From Telmatospirillum sp. J64-1 (GTDB lineage: Bacteria; Pseudomonadota; Alphaproteobacteria; Rhodospirillales; Magnetospirillaceae), in NCBI RefSeq assembly GCF_006980715.1, contig NZ_SBHN01000005.1, positions 62,001 through 126,000 of the forward strand: a DNA stretch of 64,000 nucleotides. The letters are read 5' to 3'. Shown here in pieces: positions 50,897 to 59,702 of this stretch (position 1 is its first letter; every line of letters begins with the position of its first letter). Under the pieces are notes generated by a model. The model saw nothing but the letters and a program-made list of their open reading frames with translations. It made no database searches and was not told the origin of the DNA. The translations under genes were made by a program, and so were the position numbers.

Positions 50897-51709
50897 TCAG
50901 GGTCGCGACGAAACCTCGCCGCCCAGTTGCCGCCCCAGGATCATGACACCGGCCACGGCATAGATCGCCCCCAGGGGAATCCACATGATCAGCCCCGCCA
51001 ATTGCTGGTCGGTGGCGGCGGATACGGCCCAATCGGGAACGAGGGCGGCCTGGGCGGGATACCACAGGCGCGGCGAGAAGGTCAGCAAGGCCCCCAGCAG
51101 GCCGGTATGCACCACCGTGCCCAGCAGGGTTACCACCGCCCGCATTCCGGCCACCCCGCCGGAGCGGCCATCGGCGATGATCGTGCGCCAGAACAGCAGA
51201 GAGGCCCCCAGCAGGGTGACGTAGTAAAGAAGATGGATGGACTCGCTGAACAAGGTGGCTTGGTAGGGACCCGGCAGGTGCCACAGCCAGATCGCCGCAC
51301 CATAGAGCAGCGCCACCCCCCAGATGCCGCGCGCCGCCTCCCCCGTCTCCCGCCGCCGTCCCAGGCCGCGCCAGAGAACCGGCCCCGGCCGCGCCAGGAC
51401 CAGCAGCAGGGGGGCAACCGCCGCCAGCAGACCGTGCTGGACCATATGCGCCCAGGCCAGATGCGGCGACAGACGGCAGAGCGGCGACAGCAAGGCGAGG
51501 GCCAGGGCCGCCCAGCCCAAGGCGAAGAACCAGCGCTCCCCCCTGCCCGGCCGCGCGCCGCGCAGCACCCCCAGGCCATAGAGCCCCGCCAGAGCGGCCA
51601 GAGGCAGCACGACCCAGGGCGAGAAGCTCCACGCCGTCCACAGCCTTCCCGGCTCCACCGCCGGCAGGCTGGCAAGACAGAGGGACAGCAGCAGGTCGAG
51701 TTCGGACAT
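50897..51709 (-). CDS. CtaG-like (caa3-type) cytochrome oxidase assembly membrane protein
   Basis: The 270-residue polytopic protein has about seven membrane helices. Family-defining blocks are LSPLCRLSPHLAWAHMVQHG, LLYGAAIWLWHLPGPYQATL and GTVVHTGLLGALLTFSPRLW, with several histidines in or near membrane helices, as in COG3336/caa3_CtaG proteins that help assemble cytochrome oxidase or deliver copper. It lies between nifQ and the nifIscA promoter, on the nif strand. No oxidase subunits are present in the window, so a role in respiratory protection of nitrogenase is only inferred. Confidence 0.82.
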   Translation of the reverse strand: MSELDLLLSLCLASLPAVEPGRLWTAWSFSPWVVLPLAALAGLYGLGVLRGARPGRGERWFFALGWAALALALLSPLCRLSPHLAWAHMVQHGLLAAVAPLLLVLARPGPVLWRGLGRRRETGEAARGIWGVALLYGAAIWLWHLPGPYQATLFSESIHLLYYVTLLGASLLFWRTIIADGRSGGVAGMRAVVTLLGTVVHTGLLGALLTFSPRLWYPAQAALVPDWAVSAATDQQLAGLIMWIPLGAIYAVAGVMILGRQLGGEVSSRP

Positions 51710-51782
51710 GGCGCGCTCCGGGAAAGGGCTCCTTCCCTAGAACGTGTGATCGGTGCGGCTGTTCCTCAAATGCGGCTTTTGG

Positions 51783-52373
51783 CTAAGCCCCTTCGGCGGG
51801 GAATTTTGCGAGGGGTTCCCCCTCCTCGGGTCCGAAGCAGACGGAGAAATCGTCGCAGATCTCGCAATTGGGCGATTTGCAGATGGTCATGCCTTCGGCG
51901 GCGCACATCTGCCGGTAGAAGAATTTCTTCCATTTCATGTTCACGGAATTGGCCTCGGCCATGGGGCGGAAATGTCGGGCCATCAGCGCCGTCAGTTCGG
52001 CGCGTTCCCGCAAGCCCAGGTCCTGCCACAGATGGTTGGGCCACAGCGAACGCCGGGCGATGATCACCGCCAGCCACGCTTCCTCGCGCCTGCCGCAAGT
52101 GCCGTTTGCGGTCAGCAGCCTGCGCAAATCCTCTTCCTCGGGCGCCAGTTCGCCTGCTTCGCCGACGCCGATGGCGGCGATGGACGGCCAGGCGGCCGGA
52201 AAGAAATGATGGATCATCGTGCAAAGGGTTTCCGGCGGCAGTCCACAGGCCTCACATGGACTGCGCGCCGGATCCCCCAAGGCGGCGGCAAGAACGCAGG
52301 CGAAGACATGACGGTCGCAACCTTCCCCCATTCCGTCACATCCCATGAGCCAGTCGTAGATTTCCGCCGCCAT
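51783..52373 (-). CDS. nifQ: Molybdenum-delivery protein NifQ
   Basis: The 196-residue NifQ carries an iron-sulfur cluster and molybdenum for FeMo-cofactor assembly on NifEN. The diagnostic C-x4-C-x2-C-x5-C motif is complete near the C-terminus (CKSPNCEICDDFSVC). The helical N-terminus and the conserved WKKFFYRQMCAAEG before the motif fit the family. It lies 144 bp after the fdxB gene, and the gap contains a REP-like hairpin, so it may be transcribed with nifE-N-X-fdxB or on its own. Confidence 0.95.
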   Translation of the reverse strand: MAAEIYDWLMGCDGMGEGCDRHVFACVLAAALGDPARSPCEACGLPPETLCTMIHHFFPAAWPSIAAIGVGEAGELAPEEEDLRRLLTANGTCGRREEAWLAVIIARRSLWPNHLWQDLGLRERAELTALMARHFRPMAEANSVNMKWKKFFYRQMCAAEGMTICKSPNCEICDDFSVCFGPEEGEPLAKFPAEGA

Positions 52374-52396
52374 CCCGTATCATCCTTTTTCCCACC

Positions 52397-52495
52397 GGTC
52401 CTTCGAGACGGCCCCTTCCGGGGCCTCCTCGCGGGGGAGTGACCACCATTTCCCCTCTCCGCGAAGAGCGATGCACGCGCCTCGAAGGTCCGTTA
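52397..52495. repeat. REP-like inverted repeat between nifQ and fdxB
   Basis: The gap contains GGTCCTTCGAG (52397-52407) and an imperfect reverse complement CTCGAAGGTCC (52485-52495). Inside it lies the hairpin GGCCCC-TTCC-GGGGCC (52410-52425). The CCTTCGAGACGGCC core resembles dispersed intergenic repeats in alphaproteobacteria. It could act as a transcript-end or mRNA-stability element. Confidence 0.45.
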
Positions 52496-52517
52496 CGCGG
52501 CGGCCTTCAGAAGACCC

Positions 52518-52802
52518 TCACGCCGCGACATGGGTCTGGCAGTTCTTGCCGCAGACCCGGGAACAGGCATCGCAGCCGATGCAGTTCTCGGGATGGACCA
52601 CCATCATGACCTTCCTCTCGACTTCTTCGTCCTCGTCTTCCAGCGAAACGACCTCGTCGTCGTCATTGATGCCGACCAGGGTCATGACATCACGCCCGCA
52701 GACCTTGAAACAGCGGCCGCAGCCGATGCAGCTTTCGGGATCGATCGAGTCCAGATATCTCGGTTCCCAAGGCGTGCCGCCCCGGGTCAACGGCTGTGTC
52801 AT
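52518..52802 (-). CDS. fdxB: Nif-specific ferredoxin III (FdxB), two [4Fe-4S] clusters
   Basis: The 94-residue ferredoxin has two cluster-binding sets: [15 protein letters not shown] near residue 25 and [15 protein letters not shown] near residue 74. They are separated by an acidic insert ([16 protein letters not shown]). This arrangement, with long spacing and CGRD/CGKN instead of CPxxA, defines the nif-type ferredoxin III. It follows the small NifX-associated gene by 12 bp and acts as electron donor for nitrogenase or cofactor assembly. Confidence 0.94.
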   Translation of the reverse strand: MTQPLTRGGTPWEPRYLDSIDPESCIGCGRCFKVCGRDVMTLVGINDDDEVVSLEDEDEEVERKVMMVVHPENCIGCDACSRVCGKNCQTHVAA

Positions 52803-52814
52803 GTCGGTCTTCCC

Positions 52815-53018
52815 TCAGATGTTCTCTTCCGCCGCCTTCAGGCGCGCACGCGCTTCGGACAATTGGGCATAGGTGTCGTAGGTGGCCTGGGCCACCACCA
52901 TGATCTTTTCCCAGCCTGCGGGCAGGTCCTCGGACAGATCGTGCAGGTCCATCTTCATGCTGACCGCACGGCCGTTGAGGCGCTTGACCTCGGCCTTCAG
53001 TTCTTCGAGCTCGCTCAT
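52815..53018 (-). CDS. Small NifX-associated protein (CCE_0567 family)
   Basis: The 67-residue protein starts MSELEELKAEVKRLNGRAVS and continues KMDLHDLSEDLPAGWEKIMV. It is mostly helical and charged. Proteins of this size and sequence are encoded next to nifX and the DUF269 gene in many diazotrophs. The start has an AGGAGGGA site. It lies between the DUF269 gene and fdxB in one operon. Its function is unknown. Confidence 0.88.
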   Translation of the reverse strand: MSELEELKAEVKRLNGRAVSMKMDLHDLSEDLPAGWEKIMVVAQATYDTYAQLSEARARLKAAEENI

Positions 53019-53033
53019 TCTTCCCTCCTGTTC

Positions 53034-53516
53034 TCAAGCCCTGGCGACGTCGGGATGGCGCTCGATCCACGCCACGGCATCGGCAACCAGCTGCTCGCCG
53101 TCCTCGGCCAGCTTGGCGAGGCTGGGGAAGCCGAAACGGTGGACATCGCGCAGGGTCTTGTTGACGACCAGCAGGCGTCCGGCGGTCAGCACCATGCGGC
53201 CGAAGCCTTCATGGGACATCTTCATGATCGGCGAGGCCATCAGGCCGGTCTTCTTCTCAATCAGCAGGCCCACGGCGTTATAGAACAGCCCCAGGCGCCA
53301 CAAGGTATCGGGGTCCGGGTCGGCCATCATGGGCAGGGCCTTACGCCGTTCCTTGGTCAGGATGAAGGGGTCCAGCAAATCGAGGTCGGATTTCTTCTCC
53401 CAGGCGCCGAAACCGTCCTGGGCACGGATCTGGCTGACCAATTCGCGCACGAAGGGATGGTCCAGGGCCGGATCGGCAGGATCGATGACGGCTTCGGTGA
53501 CGGTGGCGGCGCTCAT
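53034..53516 (-). CDS. NifX-associated DUF269 protein
   Basis: The 160-residue protein has [40 protein letters not shown] and [20 protein letters not shown], which identify the DUF269 nitrogen-fixation family. Its ATG overlaps the nifX stop by 4 bp, with GAGGAGG just upstream. It is found next to nifX across nitrogen fixers and is presumed to help cofactor assembly; no activity is established. Confidence 0.93.
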   Translation of the reverse strand: MSAATVTEAVIDPADPALDHPFVRELVSQIRAQDGFGAWEKKSDLDLLDPFILTKERRKALPMMADPDPDTLWRLGLFYNAVGLLIEKKTGLMASPIMKMSHEGFGRMVLTAGRLLVVNKTLRDVHRFGFPSLAKLAEDGEQLVADAVAWIERHPDVARA

Positions 53517-53998
53517 AGGGCCTCCTCTTCTTCTAGGAAATCCATGTCCTTGCGGTCGGCCATCAGGATCTTGCGCATCCAGGGCGGCGGCGTTCCGGCC
53601 ATCTGCCCTTGCAGGCGGGCGATCACCGCCTCGATGCTTTCCGGGCGGGGCAGCTTCACCGGATGGATGCGGCTGTTGACCACCCGCGCCGCCGCCGGTC
53701 CGCCGATCGCCAGCACGAACAGCATGGCGCAGCCCTGCAGGGCCTCGATCTTGGCCCCCAGGCGGTCGTCGCCGTCTTCGGCATGGACGCCGTCCTGGCT
53801 GCTGACCTCGTCAAAGGCGATGGCTTCGATGAACGTGGCCTCATCGACCGAAACATCGTAGATCGCCATCTTGCGGGCGCTACCGAAATGGGCGTCCACG
53901 GTCTTCATGTCGCCTGTGGCGAACGCGATCCTCATGTGCCCTCCTTTCACCGCCGGCCGGGTCTCGGCCTGGGCGTCAATGAGCCGTAACCGCAGCAT
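53513..53998 (-). CDS. nifX: Iron-molybdenum cofactor carrier NifX
   Basis: The 161-residue NifX binds cofactor precursor between NifEN and nitrogenase. It begins [20 protein letters not shown]. The NifX/NafY core follows ([20 protein letters not shown], then MAIYDV), with the conserved His of AHFGSA. The block [18 protein letters not shown] is typical too. The ATG at 53998 has GGAAGGAGAGG upstream and lies 23 bp inside the end of nifN, an overlap that suggests coupled translation. The frame extends upstream, but those residues are antisense to nothing and unlike NifX. Confidence 0.94.
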   Translation of the reverse strand: MLRLRLIDAQAETRPAVKGGHMRIAFATGDMKTVDAHFGSARKMAIYDVSVDEATFIEAIAFDEVSSQDGVHAEDGDDRLGAKIEALQGCAMLFVLAIGGPAAARVVNSRIHPVKLPRPESIEAVIARLQGQMAGTPPPWMRKILMADRKDMDFLEEEEAL

Positions 53999-55334
53999 GC
54001 GCCTCTCCTTCCTGGGGCAATGGCCAGTCATCGGGGCCGTGCTCGTGGGTATGGGCGATGAAGAGGTTGGCGGCCTCGAAAATCAGGTCGCGCGTGCCGC
54101 GATAGCCGACCGACAGACGATGCGCCGCGCCCAGGCGGTCGAACATCGGGAAGCCCACCCGCATCAGCGGAATCCCCAGCCGGTCCGAGGCTTGGCGGCC
54201 ATGGGAATGGGTGACCAGCAGGTCGCAGCCCGCCGCCCTGTCCTCGAGATCCCCCAGATCGCCGATCACTACCTCTCCGACCGGCAGCTTGGGCAGGATC
54301 GGCGAGGTCTGGGGGGCGATGGCGGTTACAATCTCGGCGCCCATCTCGCCCAGCCAGGAGGACAGGGCGAACAGCAGGTCGGGCTCGGCGGCCAGCGCCA
54401 CCTTTCTGCCGCCGAAATGGAAATGACCGTCCAGCATGGCGTCGACCAGCTGGCTGCGCTGGCGCCTGATCCGGGCCGGAACCTCGGTACCCGACACCTC
54501 CATCAGGCAGGAGACGAAATCATCCACCGCGCCCAGCCCGGTCAGGCGCTCGAACAGGTGGAAGGGAACGCCGGTACGCGCCTCCAGGGCCAGGGCGGCA
54601 GGACGCATATGCTCGCCGATCGCCAAAGTAACGGCGGCGCGGCCCATCACGGCGATATCCTCCAGCGTCGTGCCGCCGAAGGTGGTGCCGACATAGGTCT
54701 CGGGCACATGGCCGTCGAGCGATCCCGACAGGTCCGGCAGGATGACGGGATGCAGGCCGAACGCCTCCACCAATTCGCGGATCTCCTCCAGGTCGGCGGG
54801 CGTGAGATGGCTGCCTGCCAGGATGTTGACCAGGCGGCGGTCGCGCACATTGCTAGGTTCGGCCAGGGTCTCGACCATGGCCGTCACCGCCTTGCCCCAG
54901 CCGTCCTGGAAGCCCCCGGCGAAATCGGGCGTCGAGGCATAGACCAGCGCCACATTGTCCAGTTCGGGATGACGCTGGCGCACCAGCTTCAGGTCCCCCG
55001 TCACATCCTCGCCCCGCGTCTCGACGAGGCCGGTCGAGCAGATGCCGATGACCTTGGGCCTGGCGCGGCTGGCGACGTTCAGGATCGCCTGCTCGATATT
55101 GTCGAGCCCGCCCAGGATGGTGGTAACCTCGTTCATGGCCGTGGTCTGGAAGGGAATGGCCTCGCGGAAATGCCGAACCAGCAGCACCAGGGCAAAGGCC
55201 GTGCAGCCCTGGCTGCCATGCAGCATGGGCATGCAACCGTCCAGCCCCATGAAGGCCATGGCCCCGCCCAGCGGCGCGCTCATCTTCAGCGGATTGACCG
55301 AACAGGCCTTGTGGGAGGTAACGATCTCGGCCAT
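53976..55334 (-). CDS. nifN: FeMo-cofactor scaffold subunit NifN
   Basis: The 452-residue NifN is the NifK-like half of the cofactor scaffold. Its blocks are KACSVNPLKMSAPLGGAMAF, LHGSQGCTAFALVLLVRHFR and ICSTGLVETRGEDVTGDLKL. It ends in a His-containing tail (LFIAHTHEHGPDDWPLPQEG). The ATG at 55334 shares one base with the nifE stop (TGATG) and has GGGGAGG upstream; a GTG one codon earlier is possible. NifEN matures the NifB cofactor with NifX. Confidence 0.96.
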   Translation of the reverse strand: MAEIVTSHKACSVNPLKMSAPLGGAMAFMGLDGCMPMLHGSQGCTAFALVLLVRHFREAIPFQTTAMNEVTTILGGLDNIEQAILNVASRARPKVIGICSTGLVETRGEDVTGDLKLVRQRHPELDNVALVYASTPDFAGGFQDGWGKAVTAMVETLAEPSNVRDRRLVNILAGSHLTPADLEEIRELVEAFGLHPVILPDLSGSLDGHVPETYVGTTFGGTTLEDIAVMGRAAVTLAIGEHMRPAALALEARTGVPFHLFERLTGLGAVDDFVSCLMEVSGTEVPARIRRQRSQLVDAMLDGHFHFGGRKVALAAEPDLLFALSSWLGEMGAEIVTAIAPQTSPILPKLPVGEVVIGDLGDLEDRAAGCDLLVTHSHGRQASDRLGIPLMRVGFPMFDRLGAAHRLSVGYRGTRDLIFEAANLFIAHTHEHGPDDWPLPQEGEAHAAVTAH

Positions 55335-56719
55335 CACCGCGCCTCCCCGTCCCAGGGCGCCGGGGCGCGGACCTGTTCCCAGATCGGGTTGTTCAGCGCT
55401 TTGTCCAGTTCGTGGACCATGGCGACGATGCCTTCATAACCGGCATAGGCGTAGTGGCGTTCCTGGTTGATGTCGAGCCAGGGCATCTTGGCCTTCAGCG
55501 CCACGAATTGGGTGCGGCCGCCCGAGAGCATGATGTCGGCCTCGCTCTCCTTGAGCATGCGATACATCTCGCGCGGCGGGATGGCCTCGAACTGGTGGAC
55601 ATCCTCGCCGCCGATCTCCTTGACCCTTTGCTTGTCGTTCTCGGTCGCCTTGCGCACCGAGGTGCCGATGACCTTCATGCCCACTTCCTGCAGGGCCGAG
55701 ACGACCGACCAGGATTTGTGGCCGCCGGTATAGAGCAGCACCTTCTTGTCCTTGAGACGCGGCTTGTAGACCTCAAGACGCCGCCAGACGCGGGCCTCTT
55801 CCGCAGCGATCAGGCTTTCCGTGCGGTCGAGGATGTCTTCCGGCGCGCCCTGCTCCACCAGCAGGCGGGCGATCTTGCGCAAGGCGTCGGAGGTGTCGGA
55901 CACGCCGTAGAAGGAGCCTTCGAAGAAGGGAATGCCCCAGCGTTCCTCCATCTTGCGGGCGACATTGATCATGGCCTGGCTGCAGACCATCATGTTGACC
56001 TTGGCCCGGTGCGCCACGGTCACTTCATGATAGCGGGCATCGCCGGTGATGCGGCCGAGGACCCGGATTCCCAGCTTCTCGAACAGCGGCATGACCTGCC
56101 ACAGCTCGCCCGCCAGATTGTATTCGCCGATGATGTTGATGTCGTAGGGCGTCGTGACCTTGGGTTCCTCGGTGCCGATGACGTAATCGAGCAGCGTCTC
56201 GCCGCCCAGCTTGTTGCCCAGGTTCTTCGACCCGGCGAAGCCCGGCGCGTTGACGGGAATGACCGGCTTGCCCAGGCGTTTCGTGGCGATGTCGCAGACC
56301 TTGATGACGTCGTCGCCGATCATCGCCGGAACGCAGGTCTGATAGACGAAGACCGCAGGCGGATCGAAGCGGTCGATGGCTTCCTTGATCGCCTTGTAGA
56401 GCTTCTTCTCGCCGCCATAGATCACGTCCATCTCGGACATGTCGGTGGTCAGGCCCATGCGATAGAGCCTGGGCCCCGACGAGGCGGCATGGCGGTTGTC
56501 CCAGCCATTGCCCTCGCAGGCGATGGGACCGTGAACGAGATGGGCCGCGTCGGTGATCGGCTGCAAGGCGATCTTGGCGCCGTCGAAGGCGCATCCGCCC
56601 GCCGCCGCCCCGGGCGTCAAGGGCTTGGCGCAGCCCTTCTTGCGCTGCTTCTCGCCCTTGGCCTGATTCTTCCCGCAGGCGGGTTCGTTGAAGACGTCCT
56701 GGATTTTCTGCTTCAGCAT
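55334..56719 (-). CDS. nifE: FeMo-cofactor scaffold subunit NifE
   Basis: The 461-residue NifE is the NifD-like half of the scaffold. The N-terminus has CGKNQAKGEKQRKKGCAKPL with GGCAFDGAKIALQPITDAAH. Then come GPIACEGNGWDNRHAASSGP and YQTCVPAMIGDDVIKVCDIA. These hold the cysteines expected for the bridging cluster. It is the first gene of nifE-nifN-nifX-DUF269-small ORF-fdxB. Two NifA sites and a -24/-12 promoter lie upstream. nifE is unusual only in that a patatin-like gene on the opposite strand separates it from nifK. Confidence 0.97.
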   Translation of the reverse strand: MLKQKIQDVFNEPACGKNQAKGEKQRKKGCAKPLTPGAAAGGCAFDGAKIALQPITDAAHLVHGPIACEGNGWDNRHAASSGPRLYRMGLTTDMSEMDVIYGGEKKLYKAIKEAIDRFDPPAVFVYQTCVPAMIGDDVIKVCDIATKRLGKPVIPVNAPGFAGSKNLGNKLGGETLLDYVIGTEEPKVTTPYDINIIGEYNLAGELWQVMPLFEKLGIRVLGRITGDARYHEVTVAHRAKVNMMVCSQAMINVARKMEERWGIPFFEGSFYGVSDTSDALRKIARLLVEQGAPEDILDRTESLIAAEEARVWRRLEVYKPRLKDKKVLLYTGGHKSWSVVSALQEVGMKVIGTSVRKATENDKQRVKEIGGEDVHQFEAIPPREMYRMLKESEADIMLSGGRTQFVALKAKMPWLDINQERHYAYAGYEGIVAMVHELDKALNNPIWEQVRAPAPWDGEAR

Positions 56720-56753
56720 CGCAAGCCCTCCAATCCCTGGCGGCCTCGGCGAT

Positions 56754-56768
56754 GCAAGGGGCTTGCCA
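56754..56768 (-). promoter_or_regulatory. Sigma-54 (-24/-12) promoter of nifE-N-X
   Basis: The minus-strand sequence TGGCAAGCCCCTTGC has TGGCA and TTGC at the right spacing. It lies 34 bp before the nifE ATG. Confidence 0.85.
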
Positions 56769-56813
56769 ATTCCCTAACCCACTGAAACGAAACTCTTTCC
56801 CGTCATGCCGCGA

Positions 56814-56857
56814 TGTCGTCCCACCGACATTGTCGGGCCTTTGTCGGGAGTCCGACA
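56814..56857. promoter_or_regulatory. Pair of NifA upstream activator sites for nifE
   Basis: Two exact TGT-N10-ACA sites, TGTCGTCCCACCGACA (56814-56829) and TGTCGGGAGTCCGACA (56842-56857), lie 28 bp apart and 45 and 73 bp upstream of the -24 element. Confidence 0.82.
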
Positions 56858-56931
56858 TGACTTGTGGCTATCTGTGCCGGAGATGGCGCATCATCTACCT
56901 TAGCGCGAGAACCGGAGAGAGGGAGGATCGG

Positions 56932-58059
56932 ATGAAGAGAAAACGTATCGCCCTGGCCGTGCAGGGGGGCGGATCCCACGGCGCCTTCACCTGGGGGGTT
57001 CTGGACCGCCTTCTGGACGAGGTCGCGGCGGACCGGCTGGAAATCGCCGCCGTCAGCGGCGCCTCGGCCGGCGCTTTCAATGCCACGCTCACCGCCTATG
57101 GCCTGGGCAGCGAAAAAGGCCGCGCGCAGAAGGACCTGGCGAAGAACACGCAGCAGCTTCTCGAATCCTTCTGGCTGAGCGACGCCGCCCTGGCGCCCGT
57201 CAGCCCCTACAGCCTGACGGCCCTGGCCTGGCGCTTCGCCACGGGAAGCTGGAACATCGATTCCTCTCCCATCGCCCTGGCCATCGATACGGCCGGGCAA
57301 TGGGCCTCGCCCTCCGACCTGCCCGCCGGGCCCGACTGGCTGGCCCTGGTTCTGGGCGACAAGGTGGATTTCGAGCGGCTGCAAAGGCAGAAGGGACCGG
57401 CGCTGTTCATCTCGGCCACCAACATCACCCAGGGCCGGCGCGACGTCTTCGCCCGCGACAAGGTGACGCTGGACGTCCTGCGCGCCTCGGCCTGCATCCC
57501 CACGGTCTTCCGCCCCATCCAGATCGGCGACAGCCATTACTGGGACGGCGGCTTCATGGGCAATCCCGCCCTGTCGCCCCTGATCGGCCATGCCGACGAC
57601 ATGCTGGTGATCCAGCTCAACCCCTTCCACGACCCGCAGACGCCCACCGGCGCACGGGCCATCGCCGACCGCCTGAACGAAATCACCTTCAACACCTCGC
57701 TGGTGCTGGAGCTGAACGCCATCCAGGCCATGAACAAGGCCATCGAGGCGGCGAAGCAGGAAAGCCTGGGCCGATACCGTCCCGTCCGCCTGCACCGCAT
57801 CACCGACGAACCCTTCCTGGCCCAGCTGGGGGTGGTCTCGAAGCTGGTCATCGTCGAACCCTTCCTGCGCGACCTGCACGACCAAGGCTGGCAGGTGGCC
57901 GACCAGTGGCTGCAGAACGAGGGAGCGGAGATCGGCCGCAGCTCGACCCTTGGCGACGAGGTGCTGGACCGCATCATCGGCCGCGACAACGTCCTGGGCG
58001 ATTCCTCTCCCGCGCGCCCTGCCCCCGCCCCGGCGGCGCTGGAAGCCGAAGCCGTCTAG
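56932..58059 (+). CDS. Patatin-like phospholipase inside the nif cluster
   Basis: The 375-residue acyl hydrolase of the patatin fold starts MKRKRIALAVQGGGSHGAFT, giving the oxyanion loop GGGSHG. The nucleophile Ser is in the elbow AVSGASAGAFNATL (GASAG), and the catalytic Asp is in YWDGGFMGNPALSP (DGG). All catalytic parts are present. GGGAGG precedes the ATG. It lies on the opposite strand from all nif genes, divergent from nifE and convergent with nifK. The lipid or polyester substrate is not known. No sigma-54 site faces it. The family also includes PHB depolymerase relatives, so a role in carbon storage is possible. Confidence 0.88.
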   Translation: MKRKRIALAVQGGGSHGAFTWGVLDRLLDEVAADRLEIAAVSGASAGAFNATLTAYGLGSEKGRAQKDLAKNTQQLLESFWLSDAALAPVSPYSLTALAWRFATGSWNIDSSPIALAIDTAGQWASPSDLPAGPDWLALVLGDKVDFERLQRQKGPALFISATNITQGRRDVFARDKVTLDVLRASACIPTVFRPIQIGDSHYWDGGFMGNPALSPLIGHADDMLVIQLNPFHDPQTPTGARAIADRLNEITFNTSLVLELNAIQAMNKAIEAAKQESLGRYRPVRLHRITDEPFLAQLGVVSKLVIVEPFLRDLHDQGWQVADQWLQNEGAEIGRSSTLGDEVLDRIIGRDNVLGDSSPARPAPAPAALEAEAV

Positions 58060-58065
58060 AGACGG

Positions 58066-58095
58066 GAAAAAGCCGGCGAGGTCACCCCCGCCGGC
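58066..58095 (-). terminator. Rho-independent terminator of nifHDK
   Basis: A GCCGGCG stem (58072-58078 with 58089-58095) is followed on the minus strand by CTTTTTCCC. It lies just past the nifK stop and between two convergent genes. Confidence 0.8.
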
Positions 58096-58121
58096 CCTGT
58101 ACGACATCCTCCGGGTCCGGC

Positions 58122-59669
58122 TCAGCGGATGATGTCGTAGCTGTAGTCGGTCTGGCCCGCGATATTGGTGTCGGCGTCCATGACGTCGAACACCTTGTCG
58201 AGAATCCTGACCAACACGTTCAGCGACCCCTGGTAGCCCCAGACCGGATAGCGGTGGTGGTGGTGACGGTCGAAGATCGGGAAGCCCAGGCGGATCAGCG
58301 GGATGCCGGTATCGCGTTCCAGATATTTGCCGTAGGTGTTGCCGATCAGGAAGTCCACCGGCTCGGTGAAGAGCAGGGACCGCATGTGCCACAGATCCTT
58401 GCCCGCCCAGGCCTTGCCGCCCTTGCCATAGGGCGAGGAGGCGAGCAGCGCCTCGACCTTCGCCGCCCAATCCTTGTTGCCGTTGGTCGCCAGCACATGC
58501 ACCGGCTCGGCGCCCAGTTCCATCAGGAAGCGGGTCAGGCCCAGGGTCAGGTCGGGATCGCCGTAGATGGCGAAGCGCTTGCCGTGCAGATGGGCCATGG
58601 AATCGGCCATCGCATCGACCAGGCGGCCACGTTCCTTGACCAGTTCCGCCGGAACCGGCTTGCCGGTCAGGTCGGAGACGACCTTCAGGAATTCGTCGGT
58701 CGCCTGCACGCCCACCGGATGGTTCAGGGCGACGGTCTGCTGGCCCAGCGAGGCGCAGAATTCCAACGTCTTCTCGGTGCAGAATTCCTGCATCGACAAG
58801 GTGGCCTTGGCATCGACGGCGCGCTTGACGTCCTCGATCCGGGTGCCGCCGTCATACATGCGGAATTCGCCATCGGTCGGCGTGTCATAGACGTCGGAGA
58901 CGTCGCCCAGCAGGGTGTAGTCCACGCCCATCAGGCCCAGGATACGGGCCAGTTCGCGGTTGTTGCCGACGGCATAGCCGTCGAAGCCGCCGATGATGTT
59001 GATCTTGCCGTCGGCGGTGCGGGCATTGCCGCTCTTGGCCCCCCAGAAATGGGTCAGGATGCCCTTGATCATGTTGTCGTAGCCGACGGTGTGGCTGCCG
59101 ACGAAGGCAGGGGTATGGGCATAGGGAACGTCGAAATCGGCCGGGATCGAACCCTTGTCCTTCGCGGTCTGGATGAAGGCCTGCAGGTCGTCGCCGATGA
59201 CTTCGGCCATGCAGGTGGTCGAGACGGCGATCATCTTCGGCTTGTAGAGGGCATAGGCGTTGGCCATGCCGTCCACCATGTTCTGCAAGCCGCCGAATAC
59301 GGCCGCGTCCTCGGTCATCGACGAGGACACCGCGCTGGACGGCTCCTTGAAATGACGCGACAGATGCGAGCGGTAATAGGCAACGCAGCCCTGGGAACCA
59401 TGCACGAAGGACAGGGTGGATTCGAATCCGGCGGCGGCGAAGACGGCACCCAATGGCTGACAGGCCTTGGCCGGATTGACGGTCAGGGCCTCACGCGCGA
59501 AATTCTTCTCGCGGTATTCCCATGACTTGGTCCATTCGGCAATCTCGGCGACCTTGGCATCGTCATGACCGAATTCGAAGTTTTCCTTCTTGTTCTTGAA
59601 CAATTCCTGGTATTCCGGCTCGCGGAACAGCTTGAAATGGTCAAGGACCTTTTCTGCGCTCTGACCCAT
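58122..59669 (-). CDS. nifK: Nitrogenase MoFe protein beta chain NifK
   Basis: The 515-residue beta subunit of molybdenum nitrogenase shows the P-cluster cysteines at 70 ([15 protein letters not shown]), 95 ([16 protein letters not shown]) and 153 ([16 protein letters not shown]). Further blocks are [20 protein letters not shown] and [20 protein letters not shown]. It ends with [10 protein letters not shown]. The length is normal. It pairs with NifD and lies 33 bp after it. Confidence 0.98.
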   Translation of the reverse strand: MGQSAEKVLDHFKLFREPEYQELFKNKKENFEFGHDDAKVAEIAEWTKSWEYREKNFAREALTVNPAKACQPLGAVFAAAGFESTLSFVHGSQGCVAYYRSHLSRHFKEPSSAVSSSMTEDAAVFGGLQNMVDGMANAYALYKPKMIAVSTTCMAEVIGDDLQAFIQTAKDKGSIPADFDVPYAHTPAFVGSHTVGYDNMIKGILTHFWGAKSGNARTADGKINIIGGFDGYAVGNNRELARILGLMGVDYTLLGDVSDVYDTPTDGEFRMYDGGTRIEDVKRAVDAKATLSMQEFCTEKTLEFCASLGQQTVALNHPVGVQATDEFLKVVSDLTGKPVPAELVKERGRLVDAMADSMAHLHGKRFAIYGDPDLTLGLTRFLMELGAEPVHVLATNGNKDWAAKVEALLASSPYGKGGKAWAGKDLWHMRSLLFTEPVDFLIGNTYGKYLERDTGIPLIRLGFPIFDRHHHHRYPVWGYQGSLNVLVRILDKVFDVMDADTNIAGQTDYSYDIIR

Positions 59670-59702
59670 GATACTTCTCCTTAATTCCTAGCGAACCGGA
59701 CT

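Noticed and set aside
56803-58470. Minus-strand open frame of 555 codons opposite the patatin-like gene
   Set aside because: It overlaps nifK out of frame and shows no domain; the plus-strand patatin catalytic motifs are complete.
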